Of a stretch of DNA of 64,000 bases, positions 13,461 through 25,235 are shown piece by piece. Position 1 is the first letter of the stretch. Every line of letters starts with the position of its first letter. A model generated the notes under the pieces. It made no database searches. It saw only the letters and a list, made by a program, of their open reading frames with translations, and had not been told where the DNA came from. Source of the DNA: Paragordius varius (lineage: Eukaryota > Nematomorpha); assembly GCA_964247055.1 (NCBI GenBank), contig OZ176057.1:2356001-2420000 (forward strand), given 5' to 3'. A program made the position numbers and the translations under genes.

Positions 13461-16400
13461 TTATTTCCACCATAAACGTTTCACCATCCCACTCAATAAA
13501 CCGGTCGAGGTATTGTCTGGTTCTTCTGGTGTCTTGCTATCATTGCTCTGACTAGTAGGTGGCTCTACATGCTTTTTCTTTTTGCTCATTGTGGGTGGTG
13601 AATGTTTGAGCGATTTATAATTGCCTTCCACCTCATCATCAAGCTTATCTAAGGCCGTTTCGAGACGCGCTTTAATGTGGTGGGAAGTTACATCGAAAAA
13701 GTACGGTTTATATGGTAACACAGCTTTCAACTTTAACCCAAAAACTTCAATGTTACTGGCATTAATATCATCTCCAAAGTCCGGAGTATCTGAACCTTGA
13801 GTTATAAATTGTTTGGCTTCTGTATTAAATTTATCCATCAGTAGGTTAAAATCAGAATCTATTGTTCGGCCCATTCCAGTAACATGGTGAGAATTAACAC
13901 GTTCCTTTATTGAAGCTAACAGTGTTTCACAATGTTTTTCCAACGACGGCAAAAATATGGCTAAATCCTGAAAATGCGTATACAAAAAAATGCATATTCA
14001 CATATATATAGCTTAATAAAAAATAAAAGACAAAAAATTTATTATACCATTCTTGATTCATAAGCGGTTGTAATAACTTTTTTATCGTTAACATCCGTAG
14101 CACAATTTCCAAGCTTGGCTTTCAAATCAATAACCAATTTTTGGCAATACGCATAAAGTGAATCACTATTGATACCGGAATTTGCTGTGGTGTACAAAAA
14201 TAAAAATTAATACGTAATCAAATGTAAATTTTCTAATTTAATAATCAAAATTACCTTTATTTGTATGAGATATATGATCGACAAAGCTTAAATAATCAGC
14301 CCATACTTTATATCTATGGATGTATAGAAATTAAACTATGAGAATAATTATTGTATAAAAATATTATTCAAGCTCATTACTTGATTGCGGTAAAAAATGA
14401 GATGGTACATATTGGCATTAATGTCAACCGGCTTCCTTCGACTTTGGAATCTAAAGTGATACTTTGCAAAGCCTTATCTAAGTCTTGGATGGTCTAAAAA
14501 ATATGAATATTTCGGCACAAACCAATTAATATATATCATTTACATCTCAAGAGTGTCCTTATACACTTCAAGTTGGTCCTTGAACACTCAATTTTGTCCT
14601 TGTGTACTTCTAGTTGGTCCTTAAACACTTCAAGTGGGCTATACATAAACACTTCAAGTTGGTCCTTTGGCTTTTTTGTTTAGTTTTTAACTATAATCAA
14701 TCAAATCGTATATCATTAATCTATTTTAACATTAACCTATTTTCTATTAATAAAAATTTTAAATCAATATCAAGATTTAATCATTCAGAAACTGTATATA
14801 TATATATATTTTTTTAAGAAAATTTAGATATTTGTATGATTTTAACACATAATATATATATGTACCTAAATAATTATTTATAATTTTTGATTAAACATTT
14901 TCAAAAATTAACAATTTTGTAAAATTGGAAAAAAAGATTTTTGAATAAAAATTTTTTGCGTAAATTTTTTTTTATGACTAAATATAAAATGAATAAAGGA
15001 GACTAGGTTAAATAATAATATGATAAAAAATGCAAAAATTATGGTTAAATCAAAACTTAATTTTTTTAGGAACTGAAGTGTTCAAGGACTAACCCGAAAT
15101 GTTCAAGGACCAACTTGAAGTGTCAAAGACATTCTTGAAGTGCAAATGATATATATTTTAAAATGGTACTCCCATCACTCTGGCTTTTGAAAAATAACAA
15201 TGTATCTAAACTAATTATAGGCTTTACTATTATGTTTTATTTTTTAGGTGCTCATATCTTCTCACATAACTGTTTATAAGATATATTTTAACATCAATTA
15301 ATCAATTTAATAATGTTGTTTCTTTTGGATTATGAGTTAATTATCCGTAAAATAGTAATATAATTAAAAAAATAATCACAAGTATGCATACCTGAATAAT
15401 TAAATTGCAGTTGCGTGTAAGGTGAGGAAGGTATGAACCAAAAAATTTGTAAACCATTTTTGCCATAGTTTTAGGGGTGATTGCATCATTGGTAGGGTAA
15501 GAGTCCTCATTATTAAATTGTTTCTGTGAAAACATATTCCAAGCAATTAGGTATTCACGTTCCCAAATAATGATTATAAATCGATAAATACGTCGAAACA
15601 TAAGGTATCTCAATTGCAAACAGTGTAACAGTTGAAACAAAATCTACATCAGATAAATGATATACCAAATAGGATTGGGAATATACTTAATAAAATTGAT
15701 GCCATATTTATATATATATATATATATATATATTACTTTAATGTTTGGGTTAGTATCCTCAAAATTAAATCGCATTTTCATTGTCTTATTCGGATTATTA
15801 GAACTTCGTTTTAATCCAATTTGATTAGCAATCGACGTTTGAGCCAAACTTATTTGCTTTAAAGTTTCATCAAACAACTGAAGTGTCGATTGAATATGAA
15901 TCGTTTGAGCTACGTTAAAGCGTTTAAATCGACGTCTATTATTATGATTATTTCTATTACTATTCTTAGTTTTCGTGGAAGGTGCACTAACAATGTTGTC
16001 TGAATCAGATACCTGATTAGTATCTATAGCAGTTAAACCTTAAAAAAATTAAAAACATTTAGACTTTTAAGTACAAGAAAAAAACACTAAAAATGTGGTA
16101 TTTTATCGTGATAAAGTGTTTTAATCTTTCTACTAATATACTAAACATTAAATATTAAAAGGATTGATTCATTTGTTTAAAAGTATAAAAACCGTAAGAA
16201 TTTATAAGATATGTATAACAAAAAAATAAAATCATACTTTCTGATGTTTGCAACGATCCATCATCAAACTGATTTTTTAGTGTCTAATTAGATATATTAC
16301 ATGTAAAAATACATACTAATAAACACACCAATTTATATAAATTTTTGATATCAACATATAAAACATATTTTAATTTTTAAATTGAAAAAAGCTAAAAGCT

Positions 16401-19400
16401 ACTAAGATTCGTTGAAATTTAATCAATTTGAAAGATAATTAATTTAACCCAACCAAAAATATTTCATGAAAAATATTTTTCCTTTAAAAGCAACAATATT
16501 GTATCATTAATGACAGAAGTTTTTATGCGAACAGAATAAATTTTGGTTCGATGTATCAGCAAATGACAATATATATGTTGTAATTTTTACTTAACCGATA
16601 AAATTGGTCATAAGAAATATTCCAGTGTCGACTTCCAATTAATAAATTGGAAGGATAGTATCTAGACTTTTTGCTTTAAAAAACTCGATTATAAATAATT
16701 TGTGCTAAGTATTAAATCGGATTATACATGAGTATTGTTTTATAGCGATTAATCTTATCGCAATGTCAAATTTAAACATTCTTTATAATCAAAATCGTAT
16801 TATTTTCCTTAAATCATCACATTCTTAAAAAAATATATCTAAGGTGAACGGACTAAAATATTTTGAATAAATAAATTTAACCGAATTTTCATAGTGCTTT
16901 TGAAGTTGCGCTTTACGATTCATGTAAGAAAATATTTTTACTTTAGTGGTAATTGCTCTATATCAAAAAATCGAAAAACTAGCGTATTCTCTTTATCCCA
17001 AAAATATAACTGAATTGATAAAATGATTTTATCATATTATGAATAACATTTATACCGTTTCCATTATAATTAAAACCCCACCAAAAATCAAATTTATTAA
17101 CAAAGTTTGCTTTATAATTTTTCTATCAGAATATAATATTTCTCCAATTTTTCATCCCTCCCCCTAACTTGATAGTCTTTTTTAACCATAAATATATTTG
17201 GGAATTTAAACTAAATAGAGCGAAAATATACTACCAAAAATATTTTGTGTTCAAGAGTGGGTAGACAATTGTCAGCAAAAAGTTTACTGATCGCATTATG
17301 CGCGACTTCACAATGAATCCAATCATTTTTATTATCATTATTTATTTTATTATCCACTCTTTTTGAAATATCAAGGTCGCTCTCCCCTTTATAATGGTTA
17401 AGAAGAAGGAAATAGCGATCACAAATTTCACTTATATTTATAACACGGTTTTGTCTAATCATTTCACACCATTGATTTTCGGTTGAAGTCTATGAATAAA
17501 AAAAATCACTAATATTAAAATAAAGTTTTCCAACTGGAAAATTATTTAAATTTTTTACATGAATTTATAGTTTTTGATCCATGTATACATATGTAATATA
17601 AATTTTTGATAAAAGGTATAAATGATGGTGAAGTATTGTAAATTTAAACAAAAACCTTGACATATGTTTCGAAATCGGTAGTTAACCATTCCTTTGGGTT
17701 TGATTTATTCTCTGAATTGCCAGCCATTTCTGATAACTAGCGAAATAAAAAACATTTTAAACTAACTACATCAAAAATATAAATTTCATTGCCTATATGA
17801 AAAAAAATTTGAAAATCGATCGTTATTTTTATTTCTAGGCCCAACCTTTTCCACATTGTACCAAGCATAATTGGCAACTGTATTAATTTCCTCAATTCGA
17901 CTTTGATAAATGGAGTTTATAGAGGCAGTGTATTCAGTTGATGCGTATTTTGTTAAACAGGCCAACATACTTTCATACACAAAACTATATATAAATTTAT
18001 AAAAAAAATAGTATAAAAATAATTGTTTTAATCACCCTAGGAAAAATGGTTAATATCTTACAATTTATATGCTAGTTTATAAAGACATAATAAAAAAACA
18101 TATATTTTTTGGATAAAAATTAAAATTATTGCAAAATGAAAATTACTTGGCCTGTTTCATATGAGAGTAACATTTTGACCAATTTTTACCTCGGAAAAAT
18201 AAGTGCATACCATGTACCCATTTAAAATAAGCCTAAATGATAAAAAAAAATAAAAAATATTTAAAACCAAATGATAAATATAATTAAAAAAATAAACTTA
18301 CTAAACACTCCAATACACTTTGTGTATCGTATGGAGGCAATGTTTCACAATCTTCAGTTTCAACTAAATTATAAAATAAATCAAATATTTTATGCATACA
18401 ACTAATTGAAAATTATTCTAGAATATTGTTATTTAAAACTTAGATATTAATTTAACTATAGAATTTCGAAAAAATATTCTTTGTATTACGGATTAGGCTG
18501 AATCAGTATGTTTTAGAATGAATTTTCGTTAGATTCCTCTAACTTCTTCGGATTAACATAAAAATAAAATTAAAGAAGATAGAGGAATCTAACGAAAATT
18601 TATTAATAAATTTATTATTAATTTGCTGATATTACATCATATCATTCTAACAATTAATTTAACTGTTTCAACCGATCTAATTGTTGTCTTAAATGATTAT
18701 TTTTATTTAAAAATAATAAAAAAAATATCACATATCAATCGGAATTAGAACCAATTTTTAACTAATAAATATAAAATCTAATCAAATCAATGTAAGTAAA
18801 ATCTTACGACTAATTTGGTTAGCTTTTTCCACTAAATCTGAGAGTTGTTTAGCGTAATGCACAAATTTTTTGAGGCGACCATGCATTCGAAAACGCTTCC
18901 TCGGTTCCGTATTGCTTTCTTTCCTTAATTCTTGGGCATAAGCCCACGCGCGCTCACTTTGAAGCAATAAATACCAAACATACCTACCATTTATTTTACA
19001 TATATATATACCATTTACACTAAAAATTTACCCTTAAAATTAACTCATATGTGTTTTCGGGCAAATCTAACTTATTATTAATAATATGAAATATATGTTT
19101 ATGACATATTTTATCATTTTTTGCTGTATTAGGAAAATTAAAACAAGGTTTCAATTTTTTGAAATATTATATATAGGTACTTCGGATTATTAGGTTTATG
19201 ATAATTTTGAAATGTACGGTGAATTAGAAGTGCAAAAAAAATATTTCATATTCAATTTTTTATATAAATAACGCCTCTAAACTAATGAGCTTATACTGAC
19301 CATTTTGCACCTTTCGGATTTTAAATATGGCCCTAATTTTCAAATCTTTCTTCATAGTTTTAAAATTTGCCACAAAATTGCTAGTTTGTTGGTTTCTTAA

Positions 19401-19810
19401 ATAGAAAAAGGACATGATAGTCAAACGCTTTTGTTTAGTGAGGCCGAACTAAACATTATAGAAAGTGTTTATTTTAATGTTAAACTTAAAAAAATTTTTT
19501 TTTAATCTATAAAACCTAATATCTTTGGATACATCCTCAGGTGTAATAACAACTTTAGTGGTCACTTTTGATTTATTCCCAGTAGGCTTGCCCTTAAACA
19601 AAGAAATTTTTAGTAATTTTCTCATTCGCTGAATTTTGCGTGAACAAAAATGTCGATAACTCGTATAATCCCCATATCGTATTCCGTGTCTTTGATGCCA
19701 ACCATTTATTATGGGTATAACTGGAGATAAAATTTAAACACTATACCATGCAATTGAAAACTGTCTACCGAGGTTTTTTGAGGCGCAGCGTGTAAATTTT
19801 TATCCATCAT
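13461..19810 (-). CDS. SRP68: Signal recognition particle subunit SRP68
   Basis: SRP68 pairs with SRP72 on SRP RNA and is needed for co-translational targeting to the ER. Exons in transcript order: 19810-19747, 19720-19516, 18983-18808, 18363-18302, 18232-18147, 17984-17846, 17736-17656, 17489-17235, 16283-16238, 16038-15737, 15643-15392, 14493-14381, 14313-14255, 14184-14048, 13967-13461. They give 2484 nt, 827 residues plus stop (human 627). Family matches are strong: HQRHGIRYGDYTSYRHFCSR, LLLQSERAWAYAQELRKE followed by SNTEPRKRF (human AERAWSYAMQLKQEANTEPRKRF), the YQSRIEEI segment and, near residue 745, YKPYFFDV (human CKPLFFDL) before a basic C-terminal tail. Extra length lies in hydrophilic stretches of the central exons (17489-15737), the least conserved part. 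There the joins are supported by phase but hardly by similarity. Starts at the first of two adjacent ATGs; divergent from ELP4. Confidence 0.94.
14529..15156. mobile_element. Palindromic element with 20-bp-like modules (CACTTCAAGTTGGTCCTTGAA type)
   Basis: Left arm: ATATCATTTACATCTCAAG, then degenerate repeats of CACTTCAAGTTGGTCCTTGA. The right arm carries the same modules inverted (TTCAAGGACCAACTTGAAG) and ends GTGCAAATGATATATAT. Roughly three to five modules per arm flank an A+T-rich core. It sits in SRP68 intron 14494-15391. The design parallels the ACCATTTACA family but with a different module sequence. Confidence 0.75.
18521..18600. repeat. Short perfect-stem hairpin in SRP68 intron
   Basis: ATTTTCGTTAGATTCCTCTA at about 18521 is inverted as TAGAGGAATCTAACGAAAAT ending near 18600, with a loop of about 35 nt. 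Probably a very small inverted-repeat element. Lies in intron 18364-18807. Confidence 0.7.
19721..19746 (-). other. Ultra-short intron, 26 nt (SRP68 intron 1)
   Basis: On the minus strand it starts GTATAG and ends ATCTCCAG. Removing it joins Q-L-H to V-I-P-I-I-N-G-W-H-Q-R-H-G in frame (phase 1), just ahead of the highly conserved RYGDYTSYRHFCSR block. Confidence 0.85.
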
Positions 19811-19876
19811 CTGCACTAATGAATGTTATACGATAAGGGCATGTGAATCTATTTTTAAAATTGAATACAAAAATTT
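19811..19876. promoter_or_regulatory. Shared 66-bp divergent start region, SRP68/ELP4
   Basis: Only 66 bp separate the start codons of SRP68 (-) and ELP4 (+). Both 5' UTRs and any core promoter must lie in or overlap this stretch or extend into the neighbouring coding sequence. I see no clear TATA box or other named motif. Confidence 0.55.
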
Positions 19877-22800
19877 ATGAATAAAGTTTTATTGGCTAAA
19901 GTAACTAAACCCTTAAGTACTGGTCTTGCTTCTCTAGATGGTTTAATAGGTATATTTTATATTTATTTTAGGTGGTTGTTATACTGGAAATTTGTTTTTG
20001 ATTGGTATTAATATTTTGTTAATTCATTATTATATGAATAGAGGAAGATAATATTTTAACAACATATTCTTATGCATTCATTGCATATTATAGTGCGCAA
20101 GCATTGATGGAAAATTCCACATTTATATGCGTATGTGCCAATAAAGCAAAATATCAACATTTGATACAAGTTTTTTTTCTTAATTTCAGATTGAAGTTAA
20201 AGAGATACATTTATTTGTCATGTAAATTTTGTAAAAAACGAATTTTATATATAATCAATACGACTATATAGAGAGGGTCCTTTGACCCTTTATTTAAGGG
20301 TTATAATATAAAAAATATAAAATATGGTCAATTTTTTTGTAAATTACTTTTTCTTATATAAAAATTATTAAAAATATAAAATACGCTTAAATTTTTAGTC
20401 TATATTTAAATATATCAATTTTCTCCATTTGTCATTTTTTCTAAAACCATAGCTTCCAAAAAAAGAATTAACAAATATGTGGTTTAATGATGGTAGAATC
20501 GTCGTAAAATTACGCAAAAATAAAATATAATTTATTAATTCTCAAATTTTCGCCATAGGCATCATCAGGAGATTATTTAAGAAAAATATATAAAATATAA
20601 GATAATAAAAATTAAATTAAAGAAATGAACAAATTCATGGTTGTTTTACTTATATAGGAAAAAATCACAAAAGAACCGTTAGTGGACAAAATAAAGAAAA
20701 ATCCATTTTTTTAATTTAATTTTTATTATCTTATATATTTTTCTTAACTTATCTCCTGATGATGCCTATGGCGAAAATTTGAGAATTATTATATTTTATT
20801 TTTGCGTTAATTTACGACGATTCTAACACAATTTACGTTACAAACCCTCGTCGTTACCCACTCAATTAAATATGTGGTTTCTTTTTATGTGATTTTTATA
20901 TTAAATATCTATATTGTTATAAATTTACTGTAACTTATCTTTTTAAACTTAACGCTATAATTTAATCTATTCAAAACGTGTGTCAATTATATGCTTAATA
21001 ATTTTCCTTAGAATATACCCAAAAATATTGATTCGAAAAATTTAATTGATGATTCCAATAAAACCGAATATCCTAATAAGACTGTGGAGGAAAAATTAGA
21101 TATTGCATGGCGGTATTCGAAACTAAAGGTTCGTTTTGTAACAAAAATATTTTTTTTGAAAAAAAATTAATCAAAAAGTTTTGTAAATTTTTTTAATACT
21201 TTTTTTTGTATTTTTTTCGCTTTGATTTTGCTCTTTATTAAGGGAATCATAATTGATTTTATTGTTAAATATGTTTTTAGTTATTCCGTTTCAAAAATGA
21301 ATTATTATTATTTTAAAATGATATATAGCAAAAATATAAAATGAAATATCATTTACAATTCAAAATCACCCTTAAACAATTTAAATTTACCCTCGAACAA
21401 TTCATATTTACCCTAAAAATATATTATGTGTTTTTAATCTAAGATAACTCATGATTAATATGAAATATTTTACGACGTTTTAACATTATATTAATATCAA
21501 ACACAATTTTATATTTAATAAATATTAAAAAATAGTAATTTTTAATCTAAACACATAATTCATTTTAGGGCGAATTTGAATTGCTCAAGGGTGAATTTGT
21601 ATTGAAGGGTAAAATTGAACTGTAAATGGTATATATATATATATAATAAATAATTATTTTATTTCATATTAATTTTTTTTTCATTATTTTTACATTTAGC
21701 CCAATCGAGAATTGTGTGAATTTGCTTATGGAAAAGATATAAGAATAAAACCTTCACAATATAATTTACAAGAAAAATGGTTTTCCTTACAAGATAATAA
21801 CTCAAAAAATTATATCGATGAAAACATAAAATCAATCATACATAATAAGTATAATACATAATTTCTATTAAAAAATTATTTTTAATTAAAATATAAAAGA
21901 AAAATCACTATTTTTGCCTATATTTTTTAAATATTTTTTACGATGAATAATAAAATTCATTATATTAATTGTGACAATTATATTTTTAACGACACACAAA
22001 ATTTATTGGTTTTAAAATAAATCAAGAGTTTAATATTGGTTTAAAAGATTTATGTACATTAAGAATTATTTTTTACTCTATTAGTGATCCCAACATTATA
22101 AGGCAATTGAAAACAAAAATTATTTCAATCATAAACGATTCTTCTGTAAAATCCGAACATCAAAAAAGTGCGACAAATTTGACAAAAACCTTAGCTGATC
22201 ATGCAAAAACCCCTATTAGAATCGTCGTGGATTTAAGTTTTATATTGGCAAATTATTACATTTTTTTTACAATAATTTAAATTAAAGCAAGGCTATATAT
22301 ACCATTTACAATTCAATTTCACCCTCGAATAATTCAAATTCACCCTCAAATATAATATAAGTTTTTTAAGATTACCCATATTTTATATATTTTTAAAAGA
22401 TAGAAATTATGTTTTAAATTAAAATAATATTAAAAAAATAATAAACTATACCATAAACATATATTTCATATTAATAATTAGTTATATTAGTTCGAAAACA
22501 TATAATTTATTTTTAGGGTGAATTTGAATTGTTCAAAGGTGAATTTGAATTGTTCAAGGGTGAATTTGAATTGTTCAAAGGTAAATTTGAATTGTTCAAG
22601 GGTGAATTTGAACTGTAAATAAATATAAAAATATGAAAAAATATGGCTTACCGCTTGTATCAAACCTTTTAATATTAATGTAAAATAACTTAAATAATTT
22701 TTTTGATTGCGAAAAAATAGTCGAAAATTGTTTTAATTAACTATTTTTTATATAAAATATGATTGAAGTTGGTTTTATAAGGTAATCAACACCGCAGTAC

Positions 22801-25235
22801 TTATATAAATATAAGAAGTTTAAATCGTTGATAAAATTTAGTTTTATTATGACTGAAAGATATTGGTTTTAGTTTTAAATAAAAAAAATTTTTCTGAGGT
22901 TCTTATCTGAAGCCGCGACCTTTTTGTTATATATATATATAATATATATATAATATATATATATTAAACAAAAACTAAAATTAAAAATCATTGAATGCAC
23001 ACAAATATACGTTGTAACATATACAAATCCTACCCAATAAAGCCAAAAATAATACTTATTTTTTAACATTCTACATTTAATAAATAAAAACTTTTTTTTC
23101 AGTTTAATTTTCATGAAGTATGTATTACTATTGCATTTATAATTCAGCTATAATTATATGGATTTATTGTGAATTTTCGATAACTACTAGTAATCTTTGT
23201 CAAACGTAAAAAATAAAAGTAAATTATAAACTGGAATTTACTTAATACTTTAAATTTTAATTTATATGTTAATTTAACTTTTTAAGTTTGACAAAGATTA
23301 CTAGAATTAATCTTTGTTAATAATTAACAATAAATTCAATAATTTTAGCTGAATTATAATTGCAATTTTATATTTTTGCCAGTATGTTTAATTGAATTTT
23401 TATCTTTGTTTGATTTTTTAGGCCAAACGCTTAGTGAAAACAGTGTAACTTCGATTACTAGTGATATACGATTAGAAATTGTGCGACAAATCAAATCATT
23501 ATGTCGTGATATGGCTGATAAAAATTATTTTATCCATGCACTTGTATGTTTACCGTTTCCTTCGAACGTATAAAAGATTTGATTTTTTATTTTTAAATTC
23601 ACCCTTGAACGATTCAAATTCATCCTTAAACAATTTAAATTGCCCCTTAAACAATTCAAATTCACCACTCTAAAAATAAATTAGGTGTGTTTAAGATTAA
23701 AAAATTTCGTTTATTTTATAAAATTTTTAAGGTATAAAATCTGTTTATAATGTAATGCTGAAAAATAAACTATGTCGTAAAAATATATATTTCATATTAA
23801 TGATGAGTTATATTATCCCGAAAACACATATAATTAATTTTTAGGGTAAATTTGAATTGCTCAAGGGTAAATTTGAATTGTTCAATGGTAAATTTAAATT
23901 GTTCAAGGGTGAATTTGAATCGTTCAAGGTTATGGTATACTTTTTAATTAATTGGATAACCTAAAGTTAAAACCTCTTATGATAATTTCATTGCTAAATG
24001 CTATTTTTTGTTTTTTTTCCTCTCTAGGAAAAAATCGAAAATTCAGAAATCCTTACCATACAAAGAATTAAAAATATTTGTGATACTGTATTAAAAATCA
24101 AAACGATAAACTTAATGACCAACAAAAACAACTTACACATACAAAATAGTTTAGATATTGATGGTAAAAAAATTTTTATAAGCTATTTTTGCGCAGGTAA
24201 GGTTGATTAAAGTTTACGAATGTTCATTTTTATAAAGTTTTTTGGTTCTAATAAGTATTATGCATATATATACCATTACAATTTAAATTCACTCTCGAAT
24301 ATTCAAATTTACCCTAAAAATAAATTATGTGTTTTCTGGATAATATAATTCATCATCAATATGAAATATATTTTTACGACATAGTTTAGCATTGTATTAA
24401 TTTTAACTATATTTTAAAAATATTAAATAAAAGTAATTCTTAATCTTAAAAAACACAGAATTTATTTTAGGGTGAATTTGAATTGTTTGAGGGTGAATTT
24501 AACTGTAAATGCTATATATATATATATATATATTACTAGGATATATCGATGTAGTCAAAATAGGTGATTCCTACAATCTACCATACAAATTTGGTCCTCC
24601 GGTTTATGATTTAGGGTTTAAGCTCAAGAAAACTCAGTTAATTATCATGGTAATTACGGTCTAAAAATTAAAATTATATCAGAAAAAACGTCTAAACTGA
24701 AAAACAAATATATTATTTACTTAGACAACCATATTTATTCAAACCTTTATTGTTAATTAAAAGTAGAATATATAATCGAGTCTCTACCCAAATTAACTTG
24801 ATTTTTTTTGTTTTAACAAAAAATAAATGTTCATAAAAGTATGGTTAAAAATATTTGCCTTTTAGGTTTTTACATTTTGTCATTTTTATTTTAATTTTTA
24901 CTATCCATTTTATATTAAACAATTAGGTTAGCAATATATTTGTGGTTTTTTGGAGTAAATTGGAATTATAAATTATTAACCTAAAAATTATTTAGAAAAC
25001 TATTTTTTGTATACTTTATTTGGTTTGTAAAAAAGGACAAAATTTTTGATTCTCGCATATATTTATACTTTCTTGTTTTGAGTTTTAGTGAACATATTTT
25101 CTAACATAACTTATTTATTAGAAAATATCACTTCCACCCGAAAATGAAGAACAGAATTCTGAAAATAGCTCTAACGATTTATATTCTTCAGTTTTACCCA
25201 AAACTCAAAACTTAACCTGTTCACCCAATTTTTAA
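19877..25235 (+). CDS. ELP4: Elongator complex protein 4
   Basis: ELP4 is a RecA-fold subunit of the Elp4-5-6 ring of Elongator, which modifies wobble uridines of tRNA. Exons: 19877-19949, 19972-20004, 20042-20169, 21012-21128, 21700-21848, 22085-22236, 23422-23567, 24028-24163, 24540-24649, 25122-25235. Total 1158 nt, 385 residues (human 424). Residues 12-36 carry the family start STGLASLDGLIGGCYTGNL followed by FLIEED (human STGLPALDQLLGGG...VLLIEED). LDIAWRYSKLK matches human MKIAWRYQLL. The C-terminal exons give YDLGFKLKK and KISLPPE, aligning with [21 protein letters not shown]. The Walker-A-like loop is one Gly shorter than human. The mid-region (22085-23567) is divergent. Introns 1 and 2 are only 22 and 37 nt; four later introns contain ACCATTTACA elements. 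Splice phases agree throughout. Confidence 0.94.
19950..19971 (+). other. Ultra-short intron, 22 nt (ELP4 intron 1)
   Basis: Starts GTATAT and ends TTTTAG, all A/T apart from the two splice-site Gs. Removal joins LDGLI to GGCYTGNLFLI, the RecA-type loop of ELP4, in phase 1. Reading through would hit a frame change inside this conserved motif. Confidence 0.85.
20005..20041 (+). other. Short intron, 37 nt (ELP4 intron 2)
   Basis: Starts GTATTA and ends TGAATAG. Removal makes the contiguous motif FLIEED that marks ELP4. Confidence 0.8.
20496..20825. mobile_element. Palindromic element in ELP4 intron 3
   Basis: Ends TAGAATCGTCGTAAA and TTTACGACGATTCTA. The arms are about 110 bp and also share TTTTCGCCATAGGCATCATC and its complement. 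The core is A+T-rich and non-coding. Confidence 0.8.
21346..21631. mobile_element. ACCATTTACA-family palindromic element
   Basis: Left arm ATCATTTACAATTCAAAATC with modules of the AACAATTCAAATTCACCCT type; right arm AACTGTAAATGGTATATAT. In ELP4 intron 21129-21699. Confidence 0.75.
22300..22620. mobile_element. ACCATTTACA-family palindromic element
   Basis: Left end TACCATTTACAATTCAATTT; right arm has five modules of the GGTGAATTTGAATTGTTCAA type ending AACTGTAAAT. The left arm has only about two. In ELP4 intron 22237-23421. Confidence 0.8.
23131..23370. mobile_element. Palindromic element upstream of ELP4 exon 7
   Basis: TTATAATTCAGCTATAATTA on the left and TTTTAGCTGAATTATAATTG on the right are inverted, as are the inner blocks CTAGTAATCTTTGTCAAAC and GTTTGACAAAGATTACTAG. 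A related fragment with TTACGTTTGACAAAGGTTAC lies near 45293. Confidence 0.65.
23596..23938. mobile_element. ACCATTTACA-family element lacking its left tip
   Basis: Four modules on each side (ACCCTTGAACGATTCAAATT ... GTGAATTTGAATCGTTCAAG) around the family core. It begins 28 nt after the 5' splice site of intron 23568-24027 and fills about three quarters of that intron. Confidence 0.75.
24271..24513. mobile_element. ACCATTTACA-family element close to a 3' splice site
   Basis: Starts TACCATTACAATTTAAATTC and ends TTAACTGTAAATGCTATATA. It stops 26 bp before exon 24540; the remaining intron is a (TA)n run followed by TACTAG. Confidence 0.75.
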
